Numbered from the stretch's first letter, positions 26,301 through 41,300 are shown. The stretch is DNA of 64,000 bases from Serripes groenlandicus (GCA_031761405.1 JASEVX010000007.1:54880616-54944615), one strand, 5' to 3'. The notes: generated from the sequence alone by a model not told the origin. Numbers and translations are program-made.

Positions 26301-29300
26301 CTTAAATTCCACCAAAGACTTCAGAATGAATCACTTCTCTAAGAGCAGCTCCCTGATTTCCTTTTTCTTCGTATTATTTATTCTGAAGTCTTTATGGAAG
26401 TTTGAATATCATTTAAACAGTTTGTCTAACTGTTGATGTATCAGACACATGAAATAAGATACTTTTTTCGAATGTCTTCATTGTTTTCTACTTCCACTCT
26501 GCAACCATTCGTCATCAGTTGCTAGTGATCAGCCGATATATATTACCTTTCCTACGGCGAGAAACGGCTTTGAATATTGGAAATTTATACAATTTGAAGA
26601 AAAATTATAAATTAGTATGTGGCAAAAAGAGCAATTGTTCATGATGAGCTTAAAGCGACTGAACTCCAGATACCCAACTGTCGAAAAAAAAAAAAAAATA
26701 ATAATTTAAGAAAATAAGTGTTATTTTTGTATTTGGGGCATTAAAATATGATAACTGACATATTACATACCCCTATAATCGGTGAGATTTTCTTGTTTTC
26801 GATACTTTTTCCATCGCAAATTCTACCCTGTCAGTAACGGGGTAAGTATTTTTAAATAGGAAACCCCTTCATCGGGACAATTGAAAACGACTCAAGTTCA
26901 CTTTATTGATAAAGAACGATACATTTTCTACACTGGTTTTACTTGGATAACATAAAGAATAACATTTAGGGCGAATTCGATTTTTTTTTTTTTTTTTTTT
27001 TTTTTCGTGCCATCATTGTAAATGTTGATGCAATGTATAACATAATAAACAGGGATGAAACAAGAGCATATACAGTATAGAGTGAATAAGCCATATTTTA
27101 TATTTAAAAAGTTATGATACATTCTCAAGAAAAATGTAAACAATCCCCTAATTTATCAAACTAAACTATGAGTGGTTCATTTAGTGCAAACAAACATATA
27201 TGCATGCTAGTAGGAAATTTAAAATGGCATTTTATTCAGACTTCCTTCCAACTAAAAAAATGTTTTTAAATTGCATTTTGTATGGGCCATTATTTTATGT
27301 ATACACACATATACTCATTTTATACTTGTTTTTGTATTAATTTATTAAATTTATAAATCGATGCCAAAGATTGCCCATAATTTATTTTTTGAGACAATTT
27401 TCTTCTTTTGCCAGAAGATTTTCAAAATCGCCCATTGCATTTATTGCAAAACGCGTCTTCATGTGGGAAAGTATCAAACGTCTAGGGAAGTTCTATTGCC
27501 GCAGGAAGCTTGTACACGAATACGATATCACTTGGATCGTCAGGCTTTGATGATCCAAAGTGAGAAAGTTTTTTATTTGAACTATTTGTAAAATTTCGTG
27601 GCGATTGTTTTCAAAATGTGCATGTTTTTCCGCCCTTCTGTCCCCTATTGTCCGTTCCATACGACCGGTGTTCCATACACCGGGCGTATATTCGCATCGT
27701 TAACGGTTAGTAACGATCCTGGTAAGACTGCAAGGTGGCAAATGTAGATCTTGATTTTTTTTCAGATCATCTTATTTACAATTGTCCGCCTCATTACGCC
27801 TTTTCCCACATACAACAAATCTGCAACAGAAGAATTTGAAATAATCTCGGTCAAAATATGGAAAATGTCCTTCATCATTGATATACTTATTGAATTGCTT
27901 TACATACCTAGTGGCAAAAATATAAGTGAGCAATTTCATTATTCGTGTCGAGTCCCGGTAGCTCTGTCGGTAACGACGCGGGCTGTCAATCCAGGGGTTG
28001 TGAGTTCGAATCCCGGCTCGTCCAACTTTCTTTCCGACGTTTGGCAAAAGTCATTGCGACATGCGTCAATAGTCTTCCACCAATGTGCTAAGTCTATATG
28101 GAAAAGCAGGCAGTTGCTTGGGAAGATTGTTGTGTGGAGTACTGGTGTGAAAAATCCAGGAAACACATGAGCAGGTAAACTGGCCGCCGTGATATGACTG
28201 AGAAATTGTTAAAAACGATGTTCAACCCCAATCAATCAATCAATCAATCATACGACAATTCTGTAGCAGACGACTTTGAACATATTTTGTCAAAAAATAG
28301 AAAATCTCTATAATTGAATGGATATCCCGTGACTAAAAGTGAAAAACATTGTGGCAAAAGGAGAAATTGCTCGTTTGAGCAATTTCTTCTTTTGTCACTA
28401 TGTTTTCAAAAAGTCGTCTGCTGCAATCAATCAATCATTCATTCTTCGTCGCAATGTTTCCTAAAGTCATCCGCTGGCAATGCTTCAGAATGCGTCTTTA
28501 TTCGGGAAAAACGTAAATTTCCTCGATACAGTACGTGCCATTGTAAATGTCAGCACGTCTAATGGCTGACACACGACGTACGACAATCAAGGGGTGATTA
28601 CTGTCGGTGATGGTGGCTTTAAACCCTTTCCAACATATAACCGCTTAACCCTTTCCCTCATATAGACGCTTTCTGACGCCTCTGCAGCAGACGGCTTTTT
28701 GAAAACATAGTGACGAAAGAAGAAATTGCTCAAAATGAGCAATTTCTCCTTTTGCCACAATGTTTTCTACTTTTAGTCATAGGTTATCCATTCAATTATA
28801 GAGATTTTCTATTTTTTGACAAATATGTTTAAAGTCGTCTGCTGCAGAAGTGTTGTATGCCGGTGGGAAAGGGTTAAGATGTTATATTCGGCGAAAGTTT
28901 AAATAATCTAATTTGTATAATAGTGTTAACCTATTCCCACATACAGATGCTTTCTAACAGAAGACAGCAATTGAAAATAAAAGAAATTGCGCTGAAGCCG
29001 ACGACCTTTGAAAGCATTGTGGCAAAAGGTGAAATTGCTCTTTTTGTCGCAATTATTTGAACAATTAAACTTTCCCTAATAGTTTTCCCACAGTTTCGTA
29101 TTCTGCAGGTTTGTTGTATATGGGAAAAGGTTAGTAGTTTACCACTCGTAAAAGTTTAAAGCGACTGAACTGTCGAAACAAAAAAATCCAATTTTAAGAA
29201 AAGAAGTGTTATTTTTGTATTTGGGGCATTAAAATATGATAACTGACATATTACATACCCCTATAATCGGTGAGATTTTCTTGTTTTCGATACTTTTTCC

Positions 29301-32300
29301 ATCGCAGATTCTACCCTGTCAGTAACGGGGTAAGTATTTTTAAATAGGAAACCCCTTCATCGGGACAATTGAAAACGACTCAAGTTCACTTTATTGATAA
29401 AAAACGTTACATTTTCTACCCTGGTTTTACTTGGATAACATAAAGAATAACATTTAGGGCGAATTCGAGGTTTTTTTTTTTTTTTTTTTTTTTCGTGCCA
29501 TCTGGATTTCAGTCGCTTTAAAGTCGTTAGCTTCGAACAAGGTCTGAGGTAAAACAAACCTCGTAAAGATTGGACATTTTAATAAAATCGAAAAGTATCT
29601 TAATAATCCTATAAGTTTGAGCGTAATTAGTGTTTTTTTCTATCTTCAAAAGTCATCTGTTGTAGAGACGTCGTAAAGTGTGATCCTAAAGAAAAGCTCA
29701 GATTTGTGTCTACAAGTGGGAAAGGGTTAACGTAAAGAAAGCGTTTAGGAAAATATTTATGTACGCATCTATGAACTCTTCCGAAGGAATGCAAATGATA
29801 GTTAATGGTTTAAGCGCCTAACAGCGGGAAAGCAAATTATATTTGCGGAAGTCGCGTTCTTTGACATTTAGCAGTATACCAATATACACAGTTTTAAATG
29901 TTGTACCAAAGCAAATCGTAGGCCGATTATTATAATGCCCGAACAGAACAGAATGCAGACTTTTATAATGGCGCATTTCGACTGACTCGCTGACATCTTG
30001 TTGAATGGCTTAGTAGTTCAGGTAACTTACCCGGTAAACGCCGTAGTATGATAACTGTAAATAATTGTAAGCGACGTAAAACACAAACAAAACAAATAAA
30101 ACGAACATGATGCAAGCTTTGTTTATCACTGTGATCTCCGGCTGTCCGCCATTATAAAGCTCACACAAAATACTATTTTATACAGATACAAATTCACTAT
30201 AAGATGTAAATATATAAAGTGTATACTGCATTTTTAATTTATAACAATGCTGTTTATTGTTTGGAAGTTTAATAACGGCAGATAGTCCGAGATCACAGAG
30301 GGAAAATGTACATATCATTAAGTGTCTATGGTTGTAAGTTGTAAAAAAATCTTTATTTAGCATGATATCGCCGTGATATAACTGTAATAAAATGTAAATG
30401 GAGTAAAACCCCAATATAACAAATTATAACGTCGTTGCAAAACGGTAACCATGCAGTCGCATAGGAAGAATGTTGTGTGCAGTACCGTTGCGACAAAGTC
30501 AGGAAAGGCGTGGTAAGTGGTACAGTCTTCAGTCTTGATAGCATGGACAACCTGTTGAAAACGGCGTTAAATTACAATCAATTAGTCAATCACATCACAT
30601 TGTGTTCTAGTCAATTGCAAACAACGAATACTTACCGCATTCATTCAGAAACGGAATATGGATGTTTAGAAATATCCAACAAGGCCGTTTCGTATTTTTG
30701 TTAGTTGTTATGCATATGTAGGCGGTGGATTTGGAATAGGATTGTGTAGCTTAAGTGTATATTTCCAAAACGTCACATAAATCGGTTCTTCTGAAAACAC
30801 AAAATCCCTCGTCTTTCAATTCCGAAAAAAACAAAACAAGAGTAAGGCATGCATGTTTAATTTTACATTGCGATGTTGAGTGCAGCTTAATAAGTCAGTA
30901 AGTAGTTACCCTTGAGATCCTTTTCATGCGAAGAGAAAATGTAATGAACAGGAGAGGTTAATGGCCGACTTGGAAGACAAATAGATGCGAACCGGAAGTG
31001 CATTAGAACCAAACTTGTTAGAAGGTCACGCTGCGTAACAAAACATAGACGTGATGACTCAAACCAGCCTGTGTACCGCATATTCTCACCAGAGTATTTC
31101 TTTGTCCGTTTACATGTATCTTAGTCCAATATGCATATATATTGACAACAAGAGAAAGAGAAAGAGAATGTCGCCGGAAATCCATATTGCAGTTATGCAT
31201 AACACTTACATTATAGTAGTTGAAAAAACATTTATCAACTGAGGGGCATATTGGAACATCAGGGGTTGGGTCAAGTGAAAATGTATCATTACTTGCATTT
31301 TTTTGTCAACGAAGTGAATGTCCTTCATTGAAATATAATTGAAGCCTTTCATGATCAATCTCCATTCTAAGGTAGGTTGACCATACACACAGCCAACTAA
31401 TTATTGATCATAAACAGTAATGGAAATGAGTAATCTTGCCAATCATTAGTCTAAGTATGTATACAGTGCTTTCATTAAGGAATAATTATAAGATTTCAAG
31501 ATGTTTTTCAGAATATTTAATTTTATTATTTATCAATAAAACCACAAAACAGACAATTTAGGATTTGCATGCAATAGCACGACATTTTACCATTCCCCTA
31601 TTGGAGTCAACATTGGACACTTTTGCAGCAATCTACGTTTAAAACAATGAGAAAATGGTTAAATCGCTGAAGACATGAGTTTTCTCTTTTTTTCAAAATG
31701 ACATTAGCTTGGCATCCTAATTATATCATCAATTAGACCACGCTCGAAAAATAATATCAGCTAAACAGTTAAATTACATAAGCTGAACCCTACAACATGT
31801 TAATTTATTGTAATTCTTTACTTCCTTTTTTATAATGAAAATAACAAACTTTTCATGTTTTAAAATTATATTATGATGAGCGCCCTTGTGTCAATGATGC
31901 ATAATAATATGCAGATCGCAAGCAAAATGCCTGTAGGGAATCTAATGATACATTTAAAATTGTCAAGGACGAAATAATTGTGTACGAAAGACCCGATTCG
32001 TGATCCATTCTTCTTCGCAGAGTTGTCGTTCTTTACATTCTCTTTATAGGCAGAGAGTGTTCATTCAAAGTAATTTTTCTATTAAAACCAATTTTATCTC
32101 AGTTTGTTCTTTTCTTCATTTGTTTCGAACCAAATAAACATTTTAAATCACATTTAATTAACTATTTATAAGTGAGTGTAAAGAACGGCTCTCTGCAAAG
32201 GAGATTAATCTGCGCGGTCCGTATTCGCTAGTCACGTGATCAACAGTTTTAGCTTAGAAACAGTTCATATGTTAGATATACATGGATAAACATTATTAAA

Positions 32301-35300
32301 TGCATTCTTCACAAATCAAGACATCTCTTTGAACATGAAAATAACATTCAGTAAGTTAAAATTGCTATTAAAAGGAGAATTCGACGTGATTTTTACCTCG
32401 ATATTGACACATAACAGTCTGCTGCAAGTCTAATAGGGACTGTTTTGTCTTCGTAAATAAAACAAAACAAAACATAAATGCGGGCAAAATAAAGAAATTG
32501 CAAATACTTAAAACATCGGAATATTTATTTCATTTTAGATGTTTTAGTGTTTTAAACAAACGCAATTGTAATATGTTCAAGACATTTAAAAAAAAAGTAT
32601 AATAATAACTCGTCCTCCCATGCCATTTCCGAAAAGCTATTGAAAATATAAGTCGCGGGCTTCTGCCCGGCGACTAATAAACTAGAGCAACGTCAGTTTA
32701 ACGCTAATTAACATATTAACGAACTCGTTAAGAAGAGTTACTAATACTATACATCGTCAAACTCGGCACAAGTTCATCATTCTAAACCATTTACGGAACT
32801 GGGGGAGTTGGAATGGTTTCCCACACACGAAAAATCTGCAGCAGACGACTATGACCATTTTCCCACAGTAATAAAGACATTCTCTATGAAGGGAAGTATA
32901 AGTATTGAATGAAGTTGAAAACATTGTGGCAAATGGAGAAATTGCACTTCAAGAGCAATTTCTCCATTTACCACGATGATTTCAAGAGTTGTCTGCTGCA
33001 AAGGCGTCACAATGCGTCCGTATGTGGTAAAAGGTTTACCTAAATAAAATGAAACAAATTAAAAATTAACGTGACGCGACTGTTCCTATGGAGGGGAATA
33101 TCCGCCAAAACTCTATTTGTCTTGATGACATTCTTATGTATAAACATTACATGCTCATGTGTCTTGATGACATTCTTATTTATAAACATTACATGCTCAA
33201 ACACTATGGATCTTTATGACATTCTTATTCATAAACATTACATGCTCATGTGTCTTGATGACAGTCTCATTTATTAACATTACATGCTCATGTGTCTTCT
33301 TTCTTACACGCATGTCTCATCTCATGTTTCATTATTACAAGTGCATGTTGAATGATGCTAATTGCATCTTTCTTTCTTGCACTTGCATTTGTCTTACCGT
33401 ATTGTTCGTCTAAGTCATATTATGACACCAGATGGCGCTTTAAAATATGACTTACCGTATTCGTGTTAATGCCATGTCTTAATGCTTCAATGCCATGCGT
33501 GTTAGTGCATACTTCGTTCGTCTTAGTTCCTGATTGTGAACTCGTAAGGAAGACATATGGGATGAGACATGCATGTAAGATGTAAGAACGAAGACACATG
33601 AGCATGTAATGTTTATAAATAAGAATGTCATAAAGACCCATAGAGTTTGAGCATGTAATGTTTATAAATGAGAATGTCATCAAGACACATGAGCATGTAA
33701 TGTTTATAAATAAGAATGTCATCAAGACACATGAGCATGTAATGTTTATAAATAAGAATGTCATCAAGACACATGAGCATGTAATGTTTATAAATAAGAA
33801 TATCATCAAGACACATAGAGTTTTGGCGGATATTCCCTTCCATATGTTCCGCGCTGATTTTGAAGTTACAAACGTGAGGGAGGGAACAATGTTAGCCATA
33901 TCAAAGTAATCGTTGATCACCATTACGTACAGCTTGTGTTGGTAAAATGGTTACTTAAATAAAATGAAACAAATTAAAAAATTAACGTTACGCGACTGTT
34001 CCGCGCTGATTTTAAAGTTACAAACGTGAGGGAGGGAACAAGGTTAGCAACATCAAAGTAATCATTTATCACCATTACTTACAGCTTGTGTTGATGAAAT
34101 ACCAGCACGTATACCATCTATCATTGGGTTGCGCGACTATACGCTAGACTCGTCGCCATTTTCGCTACAAGTCATGGCCGGCTGAGCAGGATAGTTTTAG
34201 TATATATATGAAAGGGAAAACGAAATGTATTTTCGCTATTGACGATTGCATACATTTCGACCATTTGAAAATTGTCATGTAAATTGAAAATTATGTAAGA
34301 GGTTTGAAAATTGTCATGTAAATTGAAAATTATGTTAGACGTTTGAAAATTGTCATGTAAATTGAAAATTATGTAAGAGGTTTGAAAATTGTCATGTAAA
34401 TTGAAAATTATGTAAGAGGTTTGAAAATTGTCATGTAAATTGAAAATTATGTAAGAGGTTTGAAAAGTGTCATGTAAATTGAAAATTATGTAAGAGGTTT
34501 GAAAATTGTCATGTAAATTGAAAATTATGTAAGAGGTTTGAAAATTGTCATGTAAATTGAAAATTATGTAAGAGGTTTGAAGAAGTTTAAAGAGTCTATA
34601 CTAATTCGGAATCCGCCGTGGCCGAGTGGTTAGTGTCGGGGATTTGGTATCGGAGTGTCCCGGGTTCGATTCCCAGCCTGGGCGGACATGGTGGAGTGCC
34701 TATGGTTAAGTCACATTTCCTACGTCGGGGCGGACATGGTGGAGTGCCTATGGTTAAGTCACGTTTCCTACCCTAGTACGGGTTAGTTTACACAGGAGTC
34801 ATGATAAAATGAACTGTCTCCAACATAATAACTCTAAAAAATGTTGAAAATGAAGTCAAAATCATTCAAAAGATAACACTCACACACATACATGTAAATA
34901 CGAATGTAAATTTGACTATGATGAAAAACTCGTCAGAGAATTACATGCGAAAGAAATAAAAATCTCTATTGACGACTGCATGAATTTCACAAACATTTAG
35001 CAATTTCCATGTTAATAAATTAAAATGACTTGAAAATGATGTATCTTGTAATTATGTTGTAATTATGGTGGAGGTTTGAAGAGGTTTAACCCCTTCCTTC
35101 ATATATACGCTTTCTGACGCCTCTGCAGCAGACTTCTTTTTGAAAACATAGTGACAAAAGAAGAAATTGCTCAAAACGAGCAATTTCTCCTTTTGACACA
35201 ATGTTTTCCACTTTTAGTCAGAGGTTATCCATTCAATTATAGAGATATTCTATTTTTTGTCGAAATATGTTCAAAGTCGTCTGCTGCAGAATTGTCGTAT

Positions 35301-38300
35301 GAAGGAAAGGGTTAAAGAGTTTATCCTGGTTCAAAACGGAGACATTTTGTGTGTAGTTAGACCATTTATTAACCTTTCCAATTCTAACAATTTAAAATGG
35401 GTTTGTCCAACTTTGCATTTGGGAGAGTAGACCCCCCCCCTCCCCCCCCCCCCCCCCCACCCCTCTCCCCCATTCTAATAATAGCTACATGAATAAAGCA
35501 GTTAACTGTATACAGCCTGGCTTTTGATGGTATCACATGCTTCACAAAATTAGTATAAAGGGCGTAGATCTGTTGTTTACGTACATATTTTTACTGTGTA
35601 AACGTAATTACGCGTAACTCCTGTGGTAATTGCTAAATGGTAAACTCGTATACCAATTGCATTCACGTGTAAACGCTTCCTCAGAAGAATTTAGACATCA
35701 TTGCAGCTAAAGGACAAATTGCTCATTGCCCCTTCTATTTTTAACAGGTTTTCGGAAATCACATGGGAGGGGGGGTTATTATTAGAATTTTTTTTTTTAA
35801 ATGTCTTGAACATATTACAATTGCGTTTGTTTAAAAATACTAAGTTATGACACATTTAAAATGAAATAAATATTCCGATGTTTTAAGTATGTGCAGTTTC
35901 TTTATTTTGACTTGCATTTACGTGTTTGTGTTTTATTTACGAAGACAAAACAGTCCCTATTAGCTAGACTGCGATACTTTATTTTCATAAACTATGTAAT
36001 CAAAAGGCGATAACTACAAACCATTACGTCGCACAGTCTAATTTTGTTACATACGCGCACCTGCTTGCAGCAGACTATCGATATGAAAATCACTTCGAAT
36101 TCTCCTTGTAATAGATAAGTATCAACATAAACTGGTAACAGAAACAAAAATAAGAGTAATGGGACTCGCAACTGGCATTTCTCTAATGAAAGTCAAGAAT
36201 ACATGTGTGTTAAAAAATAAATCAATGCAGTCTTTTTCGGCGACATTGATGCCTTGCATCAACTTTCTCTTGTGCGGCTACAGTTTTAAGCTTTTACTTG
36301 TAGTATGTTCTTGGCTGTACTTAACCCTTTCCCTCATATAGACGCTTTATGACGCCTCTGTAGCAGACGGCTTTTTGAAAGCATAGTGACAAAAGAAGAA
36401 ATTGCTCAAAACGAGCAATTTCTCCTTTTGTCACAATGTTTTTCACTTATAGTCATAGGTTATCCATTCACTTATATAGATTTTCTATTTTTTTGACAAA
36501 ATATGTTCAAAGTCGTCTGCTGCAGAATTGTTGTATGAGGGAAAGGGTTAACAGATTCTTAATCCTATCCCTCATACAGACGATTTCTGACGCCTTTGCA
36601 GCAGATAACTTTTTAAAAAATAAGAAATTGATCATAATGCCACAACGTTCTAAACTCTATTAAATACTTAAGATTTTTTGTCTCTTTTGTGTTATAATGC
36701 CATTGTTCATTTGACGTCATTTTGTAAGTGACGTTCTTGCACGCCGCTAAGCAACTTTTCTATTCTGACTGATATCATGGAACATTATACTTTTGTTACT
36801 AGAACAACATAACAACAAATTTTAAAAATGTCATTCACATTTTCGTTATCTTCTGTTGGTTTATATTGGAAATATACACAGTCTAAAATGTTACTCCCTT
36901 GTAAAATTACTGTGTGACCCGCCTATACCTCAACTTGTTTCTATGGCAACGATTTATCACTAAACTTATCACAATATTAAAAATATTAAGTCGCCTTAAA
37001 GTAAACTTTCATTTATGGACTACCAATGAAATAAGGGATTTCTACGGTGGCACAGAGGTGACACGACTTAATTATCTCGTGCGCAAGACATAGTATCTCG
37101 TGCGCACGAGATAAATAAAAACATACACATGTCACCTCTGTGCCACCGTAGATTTTCCTTTGTTTGTGCTATCATTTACTTTTAATGTGACTGACATGGC
37201 TCATCCAGCACTCGTGGCATTCTGATTTGTTTAATGTTATTGTATGACTTGTTTTAATATACTTGTTATGTTTATCATTGTACCGAAATAAATTATTATA
37301 CATTGAACATGTTCTTGTTTGTGCCTAGCAGCTGTTTGTGACATGGTTAACCTGACCCCAAAACTGTGACAAAAGCGTTGGGTTTATAGTAGGGATGGCA
37401 ACGATTAATCGGTTACCCGGTTAACCGTATGTATTTTATGCTATAAGCATATTGTTTGTTTAACGCAATAAAACAAATATTTGTAATATTTGTATTTGTA
37501 TGTTTACACGATTAATCGGTTAGTAATTTTGGTAACCGAGTACTCGGAAGAAAAGATAACATATATTTGATAATACAACTAATTGGAGTGAGTGTGATAC
37601 ATTTGAATTGTTGTTTTTGTAAATTATTATTTACCAACACGATTAGAAGATTTAAAGAGTAATTTGAAGTTTGTAACACATTTTCCCCTGAGTTGGTATT
37701 TAAAGGTATGCAGCTATGTTTTTTCATTCGACATATTATAAATCGTATAACAGTCACTTCGTTAAAAAAGATCTACAGAATATATTGCCATAATGCCGCC
37801 TGCTTTGTCTTGAAGTATTTCAAACGCTGTGCTGATGATAACAAATTCAAGTGCAGTTTGTGCGGTAATGAGCTGTCCTGGTGGAACCAGTAAAATGCGG
37901 AACCATATTTGACTAAAACAGTGGATATTTATTGTCTATGAATCTATACGGTTAACCGGTTACTAAACTTAATAGACAAATGCATTCATTCTCCCCGTGC
38001 TATAAGTAAAATAAAAAGATACCCCAACTTTTGTTAGGATATATTGATGCAAAATGTTAGTTTTTATAAATGTAAAAAGCGCTATACACGATCTATTTAT
38101 TAAACAAATATTTTGACCTAATAATTCGATGACTTCGTGAAACAGTTGCAACTGTATGTTATTTTAGAAGCACTAACAACTGTTTCGCGCTGAGCCAATG
38201 CTATGTCGTCTCAGTCAAACTAAATAATAAGAGAAATAGGTGTAAACCCTCCATAACCCTTGGTTATCATCCATGACTGGACTTGGTCTCGTTTGCAAGT

Positions 38301-41300
38301 AAGGAAGGGTTAAATGATTGGTACAATGACCAGATATATTTATACATTTCTAATAAAGTGCTTCTGTTCATTCGTGTAGTAATTTTAGACGAATTTCCTC
38401 TAGGCTTTGTGATTTGATTGAATTCAGTTCATTCATAGCTTTTAAAGGTGCTGAACTCCAGATGTTTTTTTTTTTTTTTTTGAAATATTGAAACTTTTGC
38501 AAATATTGCAAATAGTGACAACAAAGTAAGGAATACATAGATCCAAAACTATTTTGGCAGTAATTGTTGAAAAACAGTCAATTGAAAGTCAAGATAATTT
38601 CCAAATTTGCCTTACTGGGTATGTCTACCAAGTAAAATAAAGCATAAACGATCAATATTTAGATGTTTATATACTGGAAAGTGTATTATTACTCTAATTA
38701 TATCTCAGAATTATGACTCTTATTTTGATATTATTAACGTGTCCGGCTTTAGCTTCCTTCCCGGTTCATTTGTAGATGACAGTGGACCGAAGCGGTGTCT
38801 TCCAGTTTAGAGTGTTAGATTCTTAATTGTTTATCACCTCTTCCTCATTGTGAATATTCCCTTGTCTATATCTAGTAGGTCGTTTAACATGTTGAAATGA
38901 GCCGTTCCGTGAGAAAACCAACATAATGGCCTCTGCGTAATGTATCGACCCATATCAGCCTGCGCTGTCCGCGCATGCTAATCCGGGCCCGACACATTCC
39001 GTCTCAGGGGGATAGAGGTTTGGAGTAATGATTCCTGAAACAGAAAATCCACAGGAGGCGAAAAGTGTCTCTCCGGGTTAGCCTTCGCGGCATGCTTAGG
39101 TTGGTCCGGGTCGATAATGTTGGTTTCCTCGCAGTACGACTCAAATAACATTAAAACGTATCCTTAAACCTTTCTACAAACCGATTCTGCATTTTGGTGT
39201 TCATTTTAAAAATGCTTATATATTGCGTCCTCGTCGATGGTCTCCCACTATTAAGAGATGCGAGTATATATTTTTTTGATTTATCATATCCATCATTCCA
39301 TTGGCATTTTTGTTGTCCTGGTTCGGGCTTCGATAGACACATCACATTAAGAGATTGTCTTCTCACTGTAGTATAATCTACGTTAAGCATATATTTATCA
39401 GATTTGAATACCAAAGAAACGTTAGACGGTCCCTTTAATGTGGACTCAGGACAAATTATATTTACACGAACGGCGTAAGAAGGTGTATGTATGATGGAAA
39501 CAATGTTTAATACAGTTAAATAAATTTTAAAATGTGTAATTCCAGGATTCGTACCAGGACGTTGCACGAGCAAGGATCTAAAAAATGGCACGAAATACAT
39601 CTTATTTCTATCGAAGACATTATCCAAAGACAACGAAACAGTGTATGAACAGACGGAAATGGCAGACACGCCCGGTCAAATCGGGAAATTCCTCGATGTC
39701 TGTGGTGTGAAAATGGTATATCCGGAAGGTACTGTCACTGTTGTGTTTGTTTAGCTCACCTGAGCATAAAATGCTCAAGGTGAGCTGTTGTGATCATCTA
39801 AGGTCCGGGGTCCGGCGTCGTCCCAATCCGCGGCAGTCGTACATCGTCAATAGTCGTCGACGTCGTCTGTCCGCGTCGTCAACAACGTCATTAACCCGTT
39901 TCCCACATGCAGACGCATTTTGACGCAATAGCAGCAGGAGACAAACTTTTGAAAACATTGTGGCCAAAGGTGAAATTGCTCATCATGAGCAGTTTCACCA
40001 TTGGCCACAATGTTTTCAACTTTATTTAACAATTAATCTTTCTTTTTTGGAAATTTTTCAGGTTTCTGTCATTATGTTTTCAAGTCGTCTGCTGCAGATT
40101 TGTTGTATGTGGGAAAGAGTTAAACAACATCTCATCTTGCACCACTGGGTCCGTTGTAGCCAAACTTCACAGGCATGTTCCTTCGGTGGTTCTTTTTGAA
40201 AATTGTTCAATGTATTACATTGAATTAAAATCTTAGCGTCATCAGAAAGAAGGGAGAACATGGCAATACTTCAAAATTCTTCTCCTCAGAAACTTCTTGT
40301 CTGATTTCAAGATAAGTTAACATAATTGTTTCTTATAAGTGGAATATTGTTTAAGCTTTATAATTGCTTAACAAACTTGGCCAAAAAAGAAAAAATGTTG
40401 GCATCAAAAATGGTATACATTGACTAAACTTAATCAACTATTCTGCTTTGAAAATTCTCATCTGATTTCAAGATAATTTAACAGAAATGTTCCTTGGGTG
40501 AAAGTCACATAACTCTTGCTTTAAAACTTATTTAGTAACGCCCTAGTTCGATTAAGAAAAAAAACCAGACGAGCGTTGGCGTTCGCTCCGCGGCCCTCTT
40601 GTTAACTGAACCGTGCTCCTCGTAAAACAACATCAGAGCTAGTAAACGATTGATTGCATTGAATGAGATGCAATGGCGTTTTTTTCCAGTATAATCATGG
40701 CGGCCAGTTCACCTACCAGTATGTGTCTTGGCTTTCTTACACAAGTACTCCAAATTTCCAAGCAATTTGCTGCTTTTTAACGATGACCGTTAGCACGCAA
40801 ATTGTATTTAAAGCGAGTGACGCTCGTCGTATTTACTTTGGTGAAACTTCGGATAAAACGTTGGCCGAGCTAGGGTTCGAACTCACTAGCCCTGGATTGA
40901 CATGTCGTGTCGCTACGGACTGAGTTATCGGGACTTGACAATAAACGATCAATATGCACTTGCACCATCTAAATATATACGGAACAAATGTCAAAGGCTA
41001 TAGAAAAGAGAACAGCGTGTCATTTAGATCAGAGAAATCTCCCATGGCCGAGTGGTTAGCGTCGGGGATAAGGAAGAGAGTGTCCCGGTTTCGAGCCCCA
41101 GCCGCCGCGCGCGATGGTCATGGCGGACTTCCCATGTGAAAGGCACATTTCATAGCCTAGTACTGGTTTGTTTTCTCGTCATAAATAAGTGAACTGTCGC
41201 CGTGATGTAACTGAACTCATGTTGAAAACGGCGTTAAACTCCAATAAAACAAACAAACAGACAAACAAACATTCACATCAGACTGTTCGGTTACAGCCAG

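Noticed and set aside
33420..33923. Open frames with FINITCSCVLMTFL-type repeats on both strands
   Set aside because: Products of the 41-bp arrays inside the 758-bp transposon.
39151..39669. Minus-strand 172-residue open frame
   Set aside because: It overlaps exon 2 of the NTR-like gene in antisense. The plus strand has conserved-looking NTR sequence and correct splice sites.
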